The position numbers were made by a program, and so were the translations under genes. The notes under the pieces were generated by a model, which did no database searches, was not told the DNA's origin, and worked only from the letters and a program-made list of their open reading frames with translations. DNA of 64,000 nt from Davidsoniella eucalypti (taxonomy: Eukaryota > Ascomycota > Sordariomycetes > Microascales > Ceratocystidaceae), in NCBI GenBank assembly GCA_004009845.1, contig RMBW01000071.1, forward strand, positions 99,362-163,361, in the 5' to 3' direction. Below are positions 1-11,355 of this stretch, piece by piece (positions within the stretch are counted from its first letter, which is position 1; each line of letters opens with the position of its first letter).

Positions 1-1036
1 TTGCAAGAGTTGGCGAGCGAACTTTCGTTGCCCGTTCACGAACGTGACACCAACACAGGCTGGACGGTAAGATATAGATATTACATGTCTTCAGATCTGA
101 CTCATGCTGACATGGGAAACTCAAATAGCCGCCGTCTCCGTATAATCTCATTATCGCTGTTTCCTTCGGTCTGTTGATCCCGTCAAGACTTTTGCGAGCT
201 GCCAAATACGGAGGCTTAAACCTCCATCCGTCCATGTTACCCGAGTATGTCTTCCCATCTCAATTACATATACCTACAAGTAACTAACTATAAACTACGT
301 GGCAATAAAAAGTCTTCGTGGTGCCGCACCTCTTCAACACGCCATCCTACAAGGCCGGGAGCATATCGGCGTATCTCTACAGACGCTTCACGAGACCCAT
401 TTTGACCGCGGCACAATCCTCGCCCAAACTCCCCAGCCCGGTCTTCCCATCCCACCAAACACCACTCTTGCGCAACTCTACGACATCGTAGCTCCTCCCG
501 CCGCACAGATGCTCGTCGCGGGTCTACGCGACGGGCTACACATCCCTCCCTACAACATCTGTATCTCTACCGACGATGCCACTGCTGCTTCGGAGGCGCC
601 GCGCTTAGACAAGTCTGCGGCGCGGATAGACTGGAAGGCGTGGGATGCGAAGATGGTGTGTCGTTCGGTGCGTGCGCTGGGACCGGTATGGATGTTTTTC
701 CGGGGAAAGAAGGGCAATGTTGTGCGTGTGCAGTTCTTACAGGTTGACGTACCTTCGAAGAAGAATATGGCGGATATGGCGAAGTGGGTGTCTGTCCATA
801 AATCACAACCGCAGAACACTTCGTATCTAGACGTCGTGTTGGATGAAGATGGAGTGGCTACTGGTGGTGACGGCGGCTTGCTTCGTGTCGAGACTTTGGG
901 TACCAGAGCGGATGGTTCGCTTTGGATCAAAATGCCGGCGGGGGGTATCTTGAAGGTACTAAAAATAAAAAAGGCAGGTAAGCCAGAGGCATTAGCTGAT
1001 GATGGACTCGATAGTTTGCTAGTATACAGAAATTAG
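1..1036 (+). CDS. FMT1: Mitochondrial methionyl-tRNA formyltransferase, 3' part
   Basis: The gene is cut by the left window edge. Visible exons are 1-66, 129-244 and 313-1036, joined in frame through GT-AG introns 67-128 and 245-312; the second has a clear CTAAC branch site. About 301 residues are visible, so roughly the first 100 of a usual 400-residue fungal protein are missing. The second exon encodes the family motif region ending HPSML-P, and the third opens with LRGAAPLQHAIL, which matches the conserved SLLP-x-x-RGAAP block of formyltransferases, followed by DRGTILAQ. The enzyme family formylates initiator Met-tRNA for mitochondrial translation. A GTG at 299 lies inside the intron and is not a start. 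The stop is TAG at 1034-1036, followed by an AATAAA-like stretch near 1060. Confidence 0.85.
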
Positions 1037-4000
1037 ATCTTCATTACGGCTAGTTTGATTAAATAAAAAAGTTCTAGTTAAAAAAAAAAAAACAGTACAG
1101 TCAGTGGTCAGAGTAAAAATCCCCATCTCATATTGTATTGTTTGTACGCCCAACCCAACCTTCTGGATATGAATCTTAGGGTCTATTCTGTGAGGTCTCT
1201 TATGGTGATAGGATTCCTCTCTAAAATGAGTCTTTGGTGACTTTTGGGAATCAAATGCATTTAGGTAATCTGACCGTTGTTATTAGCGTGAACAAACATT
1301 AATATGAATGAAATGTAACCCACAGCCACCAGCCAGGCACAGTATATCACACGTCGTATATAGTATTAAACAGTAAATATATTTTGTATTGCTGTTCGAA
1401 CTCTTCTTTTTTTGTTTTCTATTCTTTCCCGGAAATAACGTTTTGTCACTAGCCACGCAGAAGGAACTTTGTTTATTCTCACGGCCGGGAGAAACGGAGC
1501 AAATTCTTGGGAGTTGGTGATATTAATAGAGGGCAGAGAATAGGAGAGGCTTTGATTGCTGTGTTTTCCTGTCATTCTTACGGCGGTTCTGGAGCCTACG
1601 AACTCTTTTGATTGATCTGTTCGTATTTCGACTATAGTGAGGATAGTGGTGTCATTTTTTGGACTTGGGGCAGTGGTAGTTGGTGTGGCTTGACTATGGC
1701 ATCGGAGCATTTCTCATTCTGGTCGATCGCCTTGTTAGTTCATGGACTATGAGTAGTCTTACCCTGTTCGTTCATCTACCTCGATTTCATTAATTCTCTA
1801 GTTGGGTAGATGCCGAGACCATAGCCGCAGCCTCATTTTCCATGGCACAGTGCATCATTTCAGCATAATGAAAAGACGAGGAAGCGACGACGTCGTGATC
1901 TATTAGATCGACTTGTGTAATAGACCAATCTAGTCATAGTTGTAGATACCTAGTTCTGGGTACCAGGGGACAAAACTGATGCTATTTTGGATCATAGCAC
2001 TAGGAAGGGCTTCATAACTAGCTGTATTTGAAGTACAATAATGAGAGAAGCAGCTGAAAGAAAGGAGAAATATAAGCATTGATCCAGTTCATTATACACG
2101 GGTCAGAGGTCACTAAGTGGCTGGTGGTTATCACGAAAAAGGCGAGGCAAACGTGAGCTGGAAAGTAATGTAAAGCATCGAAAGAAAGCGAAGATATACA
2201 GTGAGTGGTATTAATTAAGAGGCGAAGCTTGGTGAACATTAGCTTTCATAATCATGGGAAACGCGAGAAACGGGGAGTCCGTTCTCTCCTACATTCATAC
2301 CTGTCAGAACACGAACGAACCTCACGATGGTCTTTTTTCTTCTTCTTTTATTTTCCCCTCTTTAAACAAGACTGGCGAGAACAAAGCAACTTTGCCTATA
2401 GCAACCCGAAATAGACTAAATAGCGGCCTTGGCACAACGTGGCATGGCAGCAAAAAGGATCCTACTATATAGTTGGGCTGGCTCGAGTTGTCCTGCTTCC
2501 CGCTACGGAAAATATGGAACTGTGGAGGGAGGAAGCAGCAGGAAAAGTTCCGAGTAGCTCAGATAGAAAGATAGAGAAAGAAAAGCAAGGGAGTGAAGTC
2601 AGGAGGTGGGAAAGCTTGCGTGGAAGATACATCCATCGTGTGAATTGGGCCATCTAGTAGTTTTCGATGAATAGCCTGATGTTATCCAGGCTGCAAATAT
2701 GCTCATAGGTTCATAAATATCTCGCCATAGACAGACGTCGTAGTCTTTGGGTGGTTTCTGGTGTTTGTTTGTCTCGTATGCACACAAGATTTCAAGGAGA
2801 GGGACCTGCATGATAGCAAATGCAAAGAACATTAACACAAGGGCAATATCACTCAGTTAGTGAATACCATGGGTAGAAACCGCCACACACGCGTCACAGA
2901 GCGTCAAAGGAGTTTTTGCCACTGTATTTTACCAGGTTGCAGTTCAACAATAAGGCGTAACAATTAGCAAGTTCTCAGAAAGGGTTAGTCGACCCAGTAA
3001 AATGGCTAGCTTTAAAGTAGGAGAAAAAGATGGCGTGAGGCCTAGAAGGTTAGTAGGAAGGCCGCTAAAGAATGAAAGAATGCTATCTTAGCAAACGACA
3101 CGCAATGCAGCGGCGTTTGCTTGGAAAACTCTTCATTCCCACAGGCTGCAAAGTTTTATTCTATGCTATATAGTTGGATGATTTGTTGAAGTAGGAGGAA
3201 AGCGCTGAGTTTCCATAGTTTTCGTCCACGATTGATGGTGATTATCGTATGTGTTTTGGTGTATTGTTTTTATACATGAGATCAATTTGACGCCGATCAT
3301 CGCTTAAAGGGTTCTTGGCTCAACTAACCGAATGAATCGTTTCCTGTCACCTGAATTGACACTTTCAAGGGGTGTATAGTGGTATACTACGATGTATACA
3401 GATATGTGGACTGTTGACTACGACACAACCTCAGCCCACCGTCCTACGCGGCATCTTGCTAGGGCCCCTACCGGCAAAAACACAACCTGCTTATAGCCTG
3501 GAAAACACAGCAATACTTAGCGCCGTCACAGCAAGGTAGGATAATCCCACATGCAAGGAACCGCCAGACAAAACAAGAGTCGCTGACGAAGACAAGCTAC
3601 ACATGAGAATGATGTATCTTTTTCACACATTGATCGTATGGGACTGTGCTGTTATGAGAATGCCAATAATCTTCAATAAAACAATGAACAAAAAGGCTCG
3701 TGCTCTGCTTACTCATCAACGGAGATGAGTGTGGGCAGTGTAGTTGTAGTCTGCAGCAACCAAAATTGTAAACAATGGCCGAGTCGGGCTGGAGCTTCTC
3801 GCCCTATGCACACTGTCTAACACTGTCTGGATACAGGAGGGTCCTTTGCTAGAGCTATGTAGTATATCATATATAATTTGATATAATCTGATGTCGAGTC
3901 TAGAGTCTTGAAAGGGGCGTAGCCGCTCAAAAGCAGGTCTGTTAGTTCCTAGTGCTGTTTTATACTGTGCTGTCAGGGTCAGGGATCCGGCCAGATTGGG

Positions 4001-4808
4001 GGCTAGCCCTTGCACGACTCACTTACAACAGCGTCCCAGTTCGGACTGTTTGCCTTTGGCAGTGCTTGCACGTTCATCCGCTACTAGCCTGGACGTGGCT
4101 CAGCACTGGAAAAGCTGCCCATTAGTTGGTGATAGGCCTCGTCACGGCTGGAGCCAATGCTACAGGAGCCTGGTCCCGCTGTCCTATCCTTAGCAGCTCT
4201 TGCTATGTCTGTACATATGCTAGTTGCTTGCTCTGTTAGTCCGTCCGATTTGGACAGATGGGTAGACAAGGGTCGGCCAGAACTGTGCCCCAACACTGTG
4301 TTGCTGCTGTACATCTTAAATATCGAGACGGATGGGCTGGCTCAATGTTTGCGTGGCCGGCTTCAAGGCCCTAGCAGTAGCCGATGTACCAAGGACGGCA
4401 AACTGACCCGAGGGGGGTTGAATGGGTGAGGCGATGACTCTGGCTGGACTATGTATCTTCAGGATCCGGCTGTGGAGTTGAGTTTGCCTAGGGCTTCTGT
4501 TTGCTATAGAAAGGCTGCCGTTCTCCCGCCTCGATGGCTTCACTTTCCACTCTCTTCTCTCTCTCTCTCTCAAGCCTTGCTCATAACACAGCAAAGCATC
4601 TCAACTCCAAGCTTTTGTTTTCTTTTCTTTTTTCTTCCCTCCTCCCATTCTTTCAACAGCTTTCCTTTGAGCCTTATAGCTCGTCCCCTGGCGTAATCGT
4701 TCGTCACTCTTTCATTCCTGATTCCTTGGGTTCAGTCTCTCTGTTCTAGAAACGCCTTCGACTATACACCAGTAACACACTTTTACTTTCTCTCACCAAA
4801 ACTTCAAC
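1037..4808. other. Long intergenic region, no gene seen
   Basis: This 3.8-kb stretch holds no open frame with recognisable protein similarity and no tRNA or rRNA that I can identify. The first 3 kb are AT-rich. From about 4500 the sequence turns strongly pyrimidine-rich, with a CT tract at 4550-4570 and T/C runs up to the GH16 start. Such tracts are common in promoters and leaders of highly expressed fungal genes, so this end is probably the GH16 promoter and 5' leader. Confidence 0.5.
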
Positions 4809-7800
4809 ATGGCTCCTTCCATTGTGTCGGCTGCCACTGTGGCTCTGGCCCTCATTGGAAAGACCAAGGCGGCTCAGTACTACCTCTCTGAGACCTACGA
4901 CAAGGACAACTTCTTTGACAAGTTTGACTTTACTGTCAGTGACTACACTACTGGCGACTACAGCGATGTCGACTCGAACTCTGGCTTCGTCAACTTCCGC
5001 AGCCGCAGCGATGCGGAGGCCCTCGGCCTGATCGGCACCGATGGCGACGATGTCTACCTTGGTGTCGACTCTACCAACTCCACTACTAGCTCCGTTGGAC
5101 GCAGCTCTTTCAAGATGACCTCGACTGCCTCTTACGGCCACAGCCTGATCATTGGCCGTTTCACCCACCTGCCCACTCCCGTCTGCGGCTCGTGGCCCTC
5201 TTTGTAAGTCACTAGAAACCAACTATCCTGGTGTCAAAGTACTTGTTGGCTAACTCTCTTTCTCTAGCTGGACCTACGGTGAGCCTTGGGTCTACCTTGG
5301 TGAGGTCGACATCATCGAGCAGTGGAACAACCGTGAGTGGAACCAGCCGGCTCTTCACACCGGCCCTACAGCCGACAACGGTACTTGTACGTTGTCCACC
5401 ACCAACGCCACCGGCACCCTGCTGAGCAGCAACTGCGACAATGCCTGGACCGAAGATGACCAGTCCAGTGGCCAAGGCTGCACTGTCGAGGACGACTCCG
5501 GCCCCTGGGGTAACAGCTCCGGTGGTGTCTACGCTATGGAGTGGACCGGCACCTACCTGAAGCTGTTCTCGTGGACCAACGACAAGGTCCCCGCCAACGT
5601 CGACACTGACTCTCCCGATACCTCCACCTGGGGCAACCCCGTCCTGTACGCCAAGAACAGCGAGTGTGACATCGACAGCCACTTTGCTGAGCAGAAGATG
5701 GTCCTAGACATCGACTTCTGCGGTAACCCTGCTGGCACTACCTACTACTGGGACGAGGAATCTGGCTGCGCTGCCGATACTGGCTACGATACCTGCACTT
5801 CTTACGTCCAGAACACCCCCAGCGCCTTCGCCGATGTCTACTTCAAGATCAAGGATATCCGTATCTTCACTGACAGCAATTCGACCTCTGCTTCCTCTAC
5901 TGGCACTTACTCCAACTCTACTGCTTCTGCTACTGGTGTTTCTGCCGCTGCTGCCGTTACCTCTGCTGCTGAGTACACTACTTCGACTGTTTACACGACC
6001 TCGGTCTACACTGTCACCAGCTGCGCTTCTACCGTTACCAACTGCCCTGCTGACTCCACCACTGTCGTCACTGATACCGTTGCTCTGTACACTACTGTTT
6101 GCCCCGTCACTGCTACCGAGACTGGTTCGTCTTCGTCTGCTACTGGTTCTTCCAGCTCCGGCTCTAGCTCCGGTTCTTCCAGCGGTTCTTCTGGCTCTAG
6201 CTCTGGCTCTTCTGGCTCTGACTCTGAGGCTGACTCTGAGTCCTCGTCTACCAAGTACACTACTTCTACTGTCTATAGCACCAACATTTACAGCACCACT
6301 AGCGCTGGCTCGGTTGTCTACGTCACTGATGTCGTTGCCGTCGCCACTACCGTTTGCCCTGTGACTGCTACCGAGACTGATTCGTCTTCGTCTGCTACTG
6401 GTTCTTCCAGCTCCAGCTCCGGCTCTTCTGGTTCCAGCTCCGGCTCCAGCTCTGGTTCATCTTCTGGCTCTTCTGGCTCTTCTGGCTCTGGCTCTGAGGC
6501 TGACTCTGAGTCCTCGTCTACCAAGTACACTACTTCTACTGTCTATAGCACCAACATTTACAGCACCACTAGCGCTGGCTCGGTTGTCTACGTCACTGAT
6601 GTCGTTGCCGTCGCCACTACCGTTTGCCCTGTGACTGCTACTGAGACTGATTCGTCTTCGTCTACTACTGGTTCTTCTAGCTCCGGTTCCAGCTCTGGTT
6701 CTTCCAGCGGTTCTTCTGGCTCCAGCTCCGACTCTTCCAGCGGTTCTTCTGACTCCAACTCTGGCTCTTCTGGCTCCAGCTCTGGTTCGTCTGGCTCATC
6801 TGGTTCCGACTCCGAGTCTTCTACCCAGTACACTACCTCGACCATCTACAGCACCAACATTTACAGCACCACCAGCGCTGGCTCTGTCGTCTACGTCACC
6901 GATGTCGTTGCCGTTACTACCACCGTCTGCCCTGTGACCGCTACCGAGACTGGCTCTTCGTCAGCCACCGGTTCTTCTAGCTCCGGTTCTTCGTCGTCTG
7001 GCTCTTCCGGTTCCAGCTCTGGTTCTTCTAGCGGTTCTTCTGGCTCCAGTTCCGACTCTTCCAGCGGTTCTTCTGGCTCTAGCTCCGGCTCGTCTGGATC
7101 TAGCTCTGGTTCGTCTGGCTCATCTGGTTCCGACTCTGAGTCTTCTACCCAGTACACTACCTCGACCATCTACAGCACCAACATCTACAGCACCACTAGC
7201 GCTGGCTCTGTCGTCTACGTCACCGATGTCGTCGCTGTCACCACCACTGTCTGCCCTGTCACTGCCACTGAGACTGGCTCCGCTTCTGCTACTGGTTCTT
7301 CGAGCTCTGGTTCTTCTAGCTCTGGCTCATCTGGTTCATCCTCATCTGGCTCAAGCTCCTCGGGCTCTTCCAGCTCTGGCTCATCTTCCGGCTCCACTGA
7401 TACCTCTGGTTCCAGCTCTGGTTCTACTGGTTCTACCTCTGGCTCTTCCGGCTCATCTGGATCATCTGGCTCATCTGGCTCCGACTCGTCTTCCTCGACC
7501 CAGTACACCACTTCTACTGTCTACAGCACCAACGTTTACAGCACTACTAGTGCTGGCTCTGTTGTCTACGTAACTGATGTTGTCGCTGTCACTACCACTG
7601 TTTGCCCCGTGACTGCTACTGAGACTGGATCTATTGCTTCTAGCACTGGTACCACTTCTGGCTCGACTTCCGGTTCCACTGGTGGTGGCTCCAGCAGCTC
7701 TGGCTCCGACTCTACTGGTTCCACCGGTTCTACTGGCTCATCTGGCTCCGACTCTACTGGTTCTAACTCCAGCTCTGGCTCTACCGGCTCTTCTGGCTCT

Positions 7801-9342
7801 GGTACCTCTGGTTCCAGCTCTGGCTCGTCTGGCTCCGGATCGTCTGGCTCTGCCTCTGCTGTATCATCTGCTTCTGCTGTATCATCTGCTTCTGCCTCTA
7901 CCTCAACTGGATCTACTAGCTCTTCTTCCGGTTCTACTGGCAGTGGCTCTAGCAGCTCTGGCTCCGACTCTACTGGTTCCACCGGCTCTACTGGCTCATC
8001 TACTGGCTCATCTGGCTCGTCTGGCTCCGACTCTACTGGTTCTAACTCTAGCTCTGGTTCTACTGGCTCTGATACCTCTTCCGGTTCTAGCTCCAGCTCT
8101 GGCTCCACCGGTTCTACTGGCTCTACCGGCTCTTCTGGCTCTGGTACCTCTGGTTCCAGCTCTGGCTCGTCTGGCTCCGGCTCCGCTGTATCATCTGCTT
8201 CTGCCTCTACCTCAACTGGATCTACTAGCTCTTCTTCCGGTTCTACTGGCAGTGGCTCTAGCAGCTCTGGCTCCACTGGCTCTGATACTTCTAGCACTGG
8301 CTCTTCCAGCTCGACTGGCTCTGATACCTCTTCCGGTTCCAGCTCTGGCTCATCTGGCTCCGGATCGTCTGGCTCTGGCTCTGCTGTATCATCTGCTTCT
8401 GCCTCTACCTCAACTGAATCTACTAGCTCTTCTTCCGGTTCTACAGGTGGTGGCTCCAGCAGCTCTGGCTCCGACTCTACCGGTTCTAGCTCCAGCTCTG
8501 GCTCCACCGGTTCCACTGGATCTGACACCTCTTCTGGCTCCGGCTCTTCTGGTTCCAGCTCTGGCTCATCTGGCTCCGGCTCCGCTGTATCATCTGCTTC
8601 TGCCTCTACCTCAACTGGATCTACTAGCTCTTCTTCCGGTTCTACTGGTAGTGTCTCTAGCAGCTCTGGCTCGACTGGCTCTGATACCTCTTCCGGTTCT
8701 AGCTCCAGCTCTAGCTCCACCGGCTCTACTGGATCTGACGCCTCTTCTGGCTCTTCTTCGTCTGGTTCATCTTCCGGATCTAGCGGCTCCGCCGTGTCTT
8801 CTGCCTCTGCATCGTCTGCCACTGGCTCCACCTCTGGTTCCTCTAGCTCCGGATCCACTGGTTCGTCTTCTGGTTCTTCCAGCTCTGATTCAACTGGCTC
8901 TTCTAGCTCTGGATCTTCGGGGTCCTCTTCTGGCTCTAGCGGTTCTGCTGTCTCTTCCGCCTCTGCTTCTTCTGCCACTAGTGCTTCGTCGGGATCTACC
9001 AGCTCTAGCTCTACTGGCTCTGATAGCGCCTCTTCTGACTCATCTTCCAGCTCTAGCTCAGGATCTAGCTCTTCTGGTTCATCTTCAGGCTCTTCCGGCT
9101 CAGGCTCCGGTACTTACCTATTCTCTAACGGCACTGCTGGCTACGCTGCTGGTGCCTCTGCTGCGTCGACTGGCTTCAGCACTGCCACTGCCACCAGCCA
9201 CTCGTACAGCACTGCTGCTACTACCACATCCTCCTCTTCTTCTTCATCTTCGACCTCTTCGGTCGCTACTAGCGGCGCGGTCAAGATGGGCGCTTCCATC
9301 GTCGCTGCCTTTATGGCTGGCTTCGCGGCTCTGCTGCTGTAA
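4809..9342 (+). CDS. GPI-anchored GH16 beta-glucanase with giant Ser/Gly-rich tail
   Basis: The exons 4809-5203 and 5268-9342 give 1489 residues; the 64-nt GT-AG intron is confirmed because joining restores the motif WPSFWTYG. Residues 1-22 look like a signal peptide. A GH16 domain spans about residues 25-333. The catalytic motif GEVDIIEQWN carries nucleophile E144, D146 and acid/base E149. It is not the DEIDWE form of CRH transglycosylases, so an endo-1,3(4)-beta-glucanase type is more likely. Residues 334-1465 are Ser/Gly/Thr-rich. They include six copies of a 41-residue Thr/Tyr/Val module, each ending CPVTATET, separated by Ser-Gly spacers. The C-terminus has a small-residue site followed by a hydrophobic end (MGASIVAAFMAGFAALLL), which fits a GPI signal. 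The inferred role is remodelling of wall glucan at the cell surface, with the tail as an O-mannosylated stalk. Tail length probably varies between strains. Confidence 0.88.
5974..7626 (+). repeat. Six-copy 41-residue module array inside the GH16 gene
   Basis: Modules start at about 5974 (divergent), 6256, 6526, 6829, 7153 and 7504. Each runs about 123 nt (150 nt in the first) and ends with codons for CPVTATET. Spacers are Ser/Gly codon runs that grow in length towards the 3' end. The block 6222-6371 is identical over 150 nt to 6492-6641, an offset of 270 nt. This identity includes third codon positions, which points to recent duplication or gene conversion. Confidence 0.9.
7627..9110 (+). repeat. 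Ser/Gly/Thr codon low-complexity tract of the GH16 tail
   Basis: This is an almost uninterrupted series of TCT/TCC/AGC and GGC/GGT codons with recurring longer units. One such unit encodes SAVSSASASTSTGSTSSSSG and recurs with small changes near 7850, 8190, 8380 and 8585. The skewed codon content leaves the reverse strand and the other forward frame free of stop codons, which creates spurious long open frames. Confidence 0.9.
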
Positions 9343-9976
9343 GAAGAGTCTATCTTTCTTGCACTCTTTTTGATCTATGATGTCCCCCACCTTTTCTTTG
9401 TTATATTTTTTTTATTATATCTTGTGTTTATGTTTGGATTTTTCCCTTTGTTAGATTTTCTTTTATTCATTGTTTTCCTTTAAACTATCTGTGTGAAGAT
9501 GTTATCATCTTCTAGCACACTGTAACTTTTTATTCTTCTTCTTTTTTGCTCTTTCTTGTAAGTCTAAGATTGTGAATTCTATCTTGAACACATCTTGGAC
9601 CTGAAGAGCATTTTATTTTATTTCTTCTCATACCATTTTTCTTTGTCAATACTATTAAATAGAACTAGCTGCACAGGCAGTCTTGTGTTGAATAAATGAC
9701 GATCTGATCTTTAAAAAAATTCATGTGTCTATCTTTTTGCAGTGAATATCTTCGATAACTAATACTTAGTCAGGATATATCGTGAGTTATGCTGTAGTTG
9801 AAAGCGGAGCCTAGCAAGTAAGCCTAGAACGGAATAGGAAGGAATAAGACGGGTCTAGCCAAGGCGGGGTTTTCGTCCTAAAGATAAGTTGAGTTGTGGT
9901 TTGTACTGGTTGTATATTATACATCTTTTCATTTTTATCATTTCAAGCGCATCTATCTATTGTGAAGAGACACATA
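9343..9976. other. Intergenic: GH16 3' region and HRI1 promoter
   Basis: The 5' part is T-rich with many TTTT runs, as expected for the 3' untranslated region and polyadenylation area of the GH16 gene. I see no gene, repeat or RNA signature in it. Confidence 0.4.
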
Positions 9977-10931
9977 ATGACATCTTCAACGCATCTACAC
10001 GGGCGGAAAGAAACACCAGGCGGCAGTACAGCAACGACGTCGATTCGACGTGGCATCGCATGGGTGAGCTATTATTCAATATCCGCCAGATAACCAACAA
10101 GAGAAAGAAACTCACATATATCCCATGTCCCAACAGGGCGCAGAGCCAGCATTTGAAGACACAGACACGCTCGTTCTGACCGCGCCATCTGGAGTCTTTG
10201 TCGATCTACGCTATCCCAAACCGCCTGCACCCTCGCCGCTCGGCAAGCACGTTTCCTACTGGGTATTTTCCGGCACGGCATACAACAGCGACTACTCGGC
10301 GCCATCAAGCCGGACCGCCACTTCCGGAGTCAACGCAGAAGAGAATGCGCCGTTCGGTGTTGCCGTGCCGTTTGTTTCGCACACGCGTTTTGTGCATGCG
10401 ATAGATAATCGCGCTCCACCGGGTGGTCAAGCACCGGAAGATGCCGGCGATAGCATCCAGTTGCCGTCGGGCGAACACTTGGAATGGGGAGTCATGCCGA
10501 ATCCAGCCTCGGGCAAACCCGAGCTGTACAAAGAAGTTTGGGCTAGTGCACCCCAAAGCGGCCACAACAGCAATGGTGATGGAGAGTCAGCGAATAAAAA
10601 GGTCAAGGTCATCCGTCTACGTGTCAAGGATGGCCAGGATGGCGCTCGTGGCGATGCTCTCCGAATCGGCGACTACTTCCAGGGCGTGCTACAGCGTGAT
10701 CGACCGGATGGAGAAGTGTTGGCTGGTCGGTTCACAAGAGTCGTCGATGACGATGATGGAAAATCAACTAGTTGCTGGGCGTGGGATGCTCGTAGCTCTA
10801 GCACGGCGTTCCCGGGAAGTTGGGCGGCAGACGATGACAATGACGATGAGGATGAGAAGAAGAGAGTCTTTGTTGGGGCAAATGTCACGGTAGAAGGACT
10901 AATCTGGGAAGTCGTGGAGACTGTGCTCTAG
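9977..10931 (+). CDS. HRI1: HRI1 family protein
   Basis: The exons are 9977-10063 and 10137-10931, giving 293 residues. The main exon encodes TDTLVLTAPSGVFVDLR and later LEWGVMPNPASGKPE, which I recognise as HRI1 family signatures. Fungal HRI1 proteins begin with an SIRR-x-I-x-W segment directly before this region. The small upstream exon supplies exactly TSIRRGIAW, and splicing it through a GT-AG intron (10064-10136) joins the two in frame. The start at 9977 is therefore preferred over the ATG at 10125; another in-frame ATG at 9896 would add 27 hydrophobic residues not expected in the family. An acidic Asp-rich insert lies near the C-terminus. Yeast Hri1 is reported to contact the kinase Hrr25 and has no established enzymatic role. 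The gene is convergent with the PNUTS-like gene. Confidence 0.82.
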
Positions 10932-11355
10932 ATAGCATTGTCACGAATGAAGAAATCGATGAATAGCAGTGAGTAGTAATAATGATATTGGGTTCTTTAT
11001 ATATTGACGTTTTTGGCACTTAATCTAGTGCATTCGTTTCCTGAATCCATTTACCGAGCCATAAGAATCCGTCCCTGAAACAAAAAGAAAAATGAAAAGA
11101 AAAAATATAAGTGACTAGTGTTATGATAATAATAGATAATGATAATGGCAATATCGAAAGCGCAACATAAGAAAATTATGGAGTTGATGTTGAAGACGTA
11201 AACCATCAAGGGAAAATAAAAAAAAGGAAATGATAGAACAGGCAGTATGGCCTGGAAAGGGTAGAATGAGATGGATATAAAAATAAACAGAGAATAAGAA
11301 TATAGAATAATAGATGATGATAATGATAATGATGAAATCATAACTTCAACACCGC
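10932..11355. other. Convergent intergenic spacer with GATAAT-rich low complexity
   Basis: Both flanking genes end here. The right part carries repeated GATAAT/GATGAT words near 11115-11150 and 11310-11335. I see no gene. Confidence 0.4.

Noticed and set aside
7566..8978. 470-codon minus-strand frame rich in Glu and Pro, antisense to the GH16 tail
   Set aside because: It is a consequence of Ser/Gly codon repeats, which give no stop codons on the reverse strand. Composition is pure low complexity and mirrors the sense repeats.
7634..9373. 579-codon plus-strand frame rich in Leu and Ala
   Set aside because: It is a shifted frame of the same repeat tract, without a domain or signal of its own.
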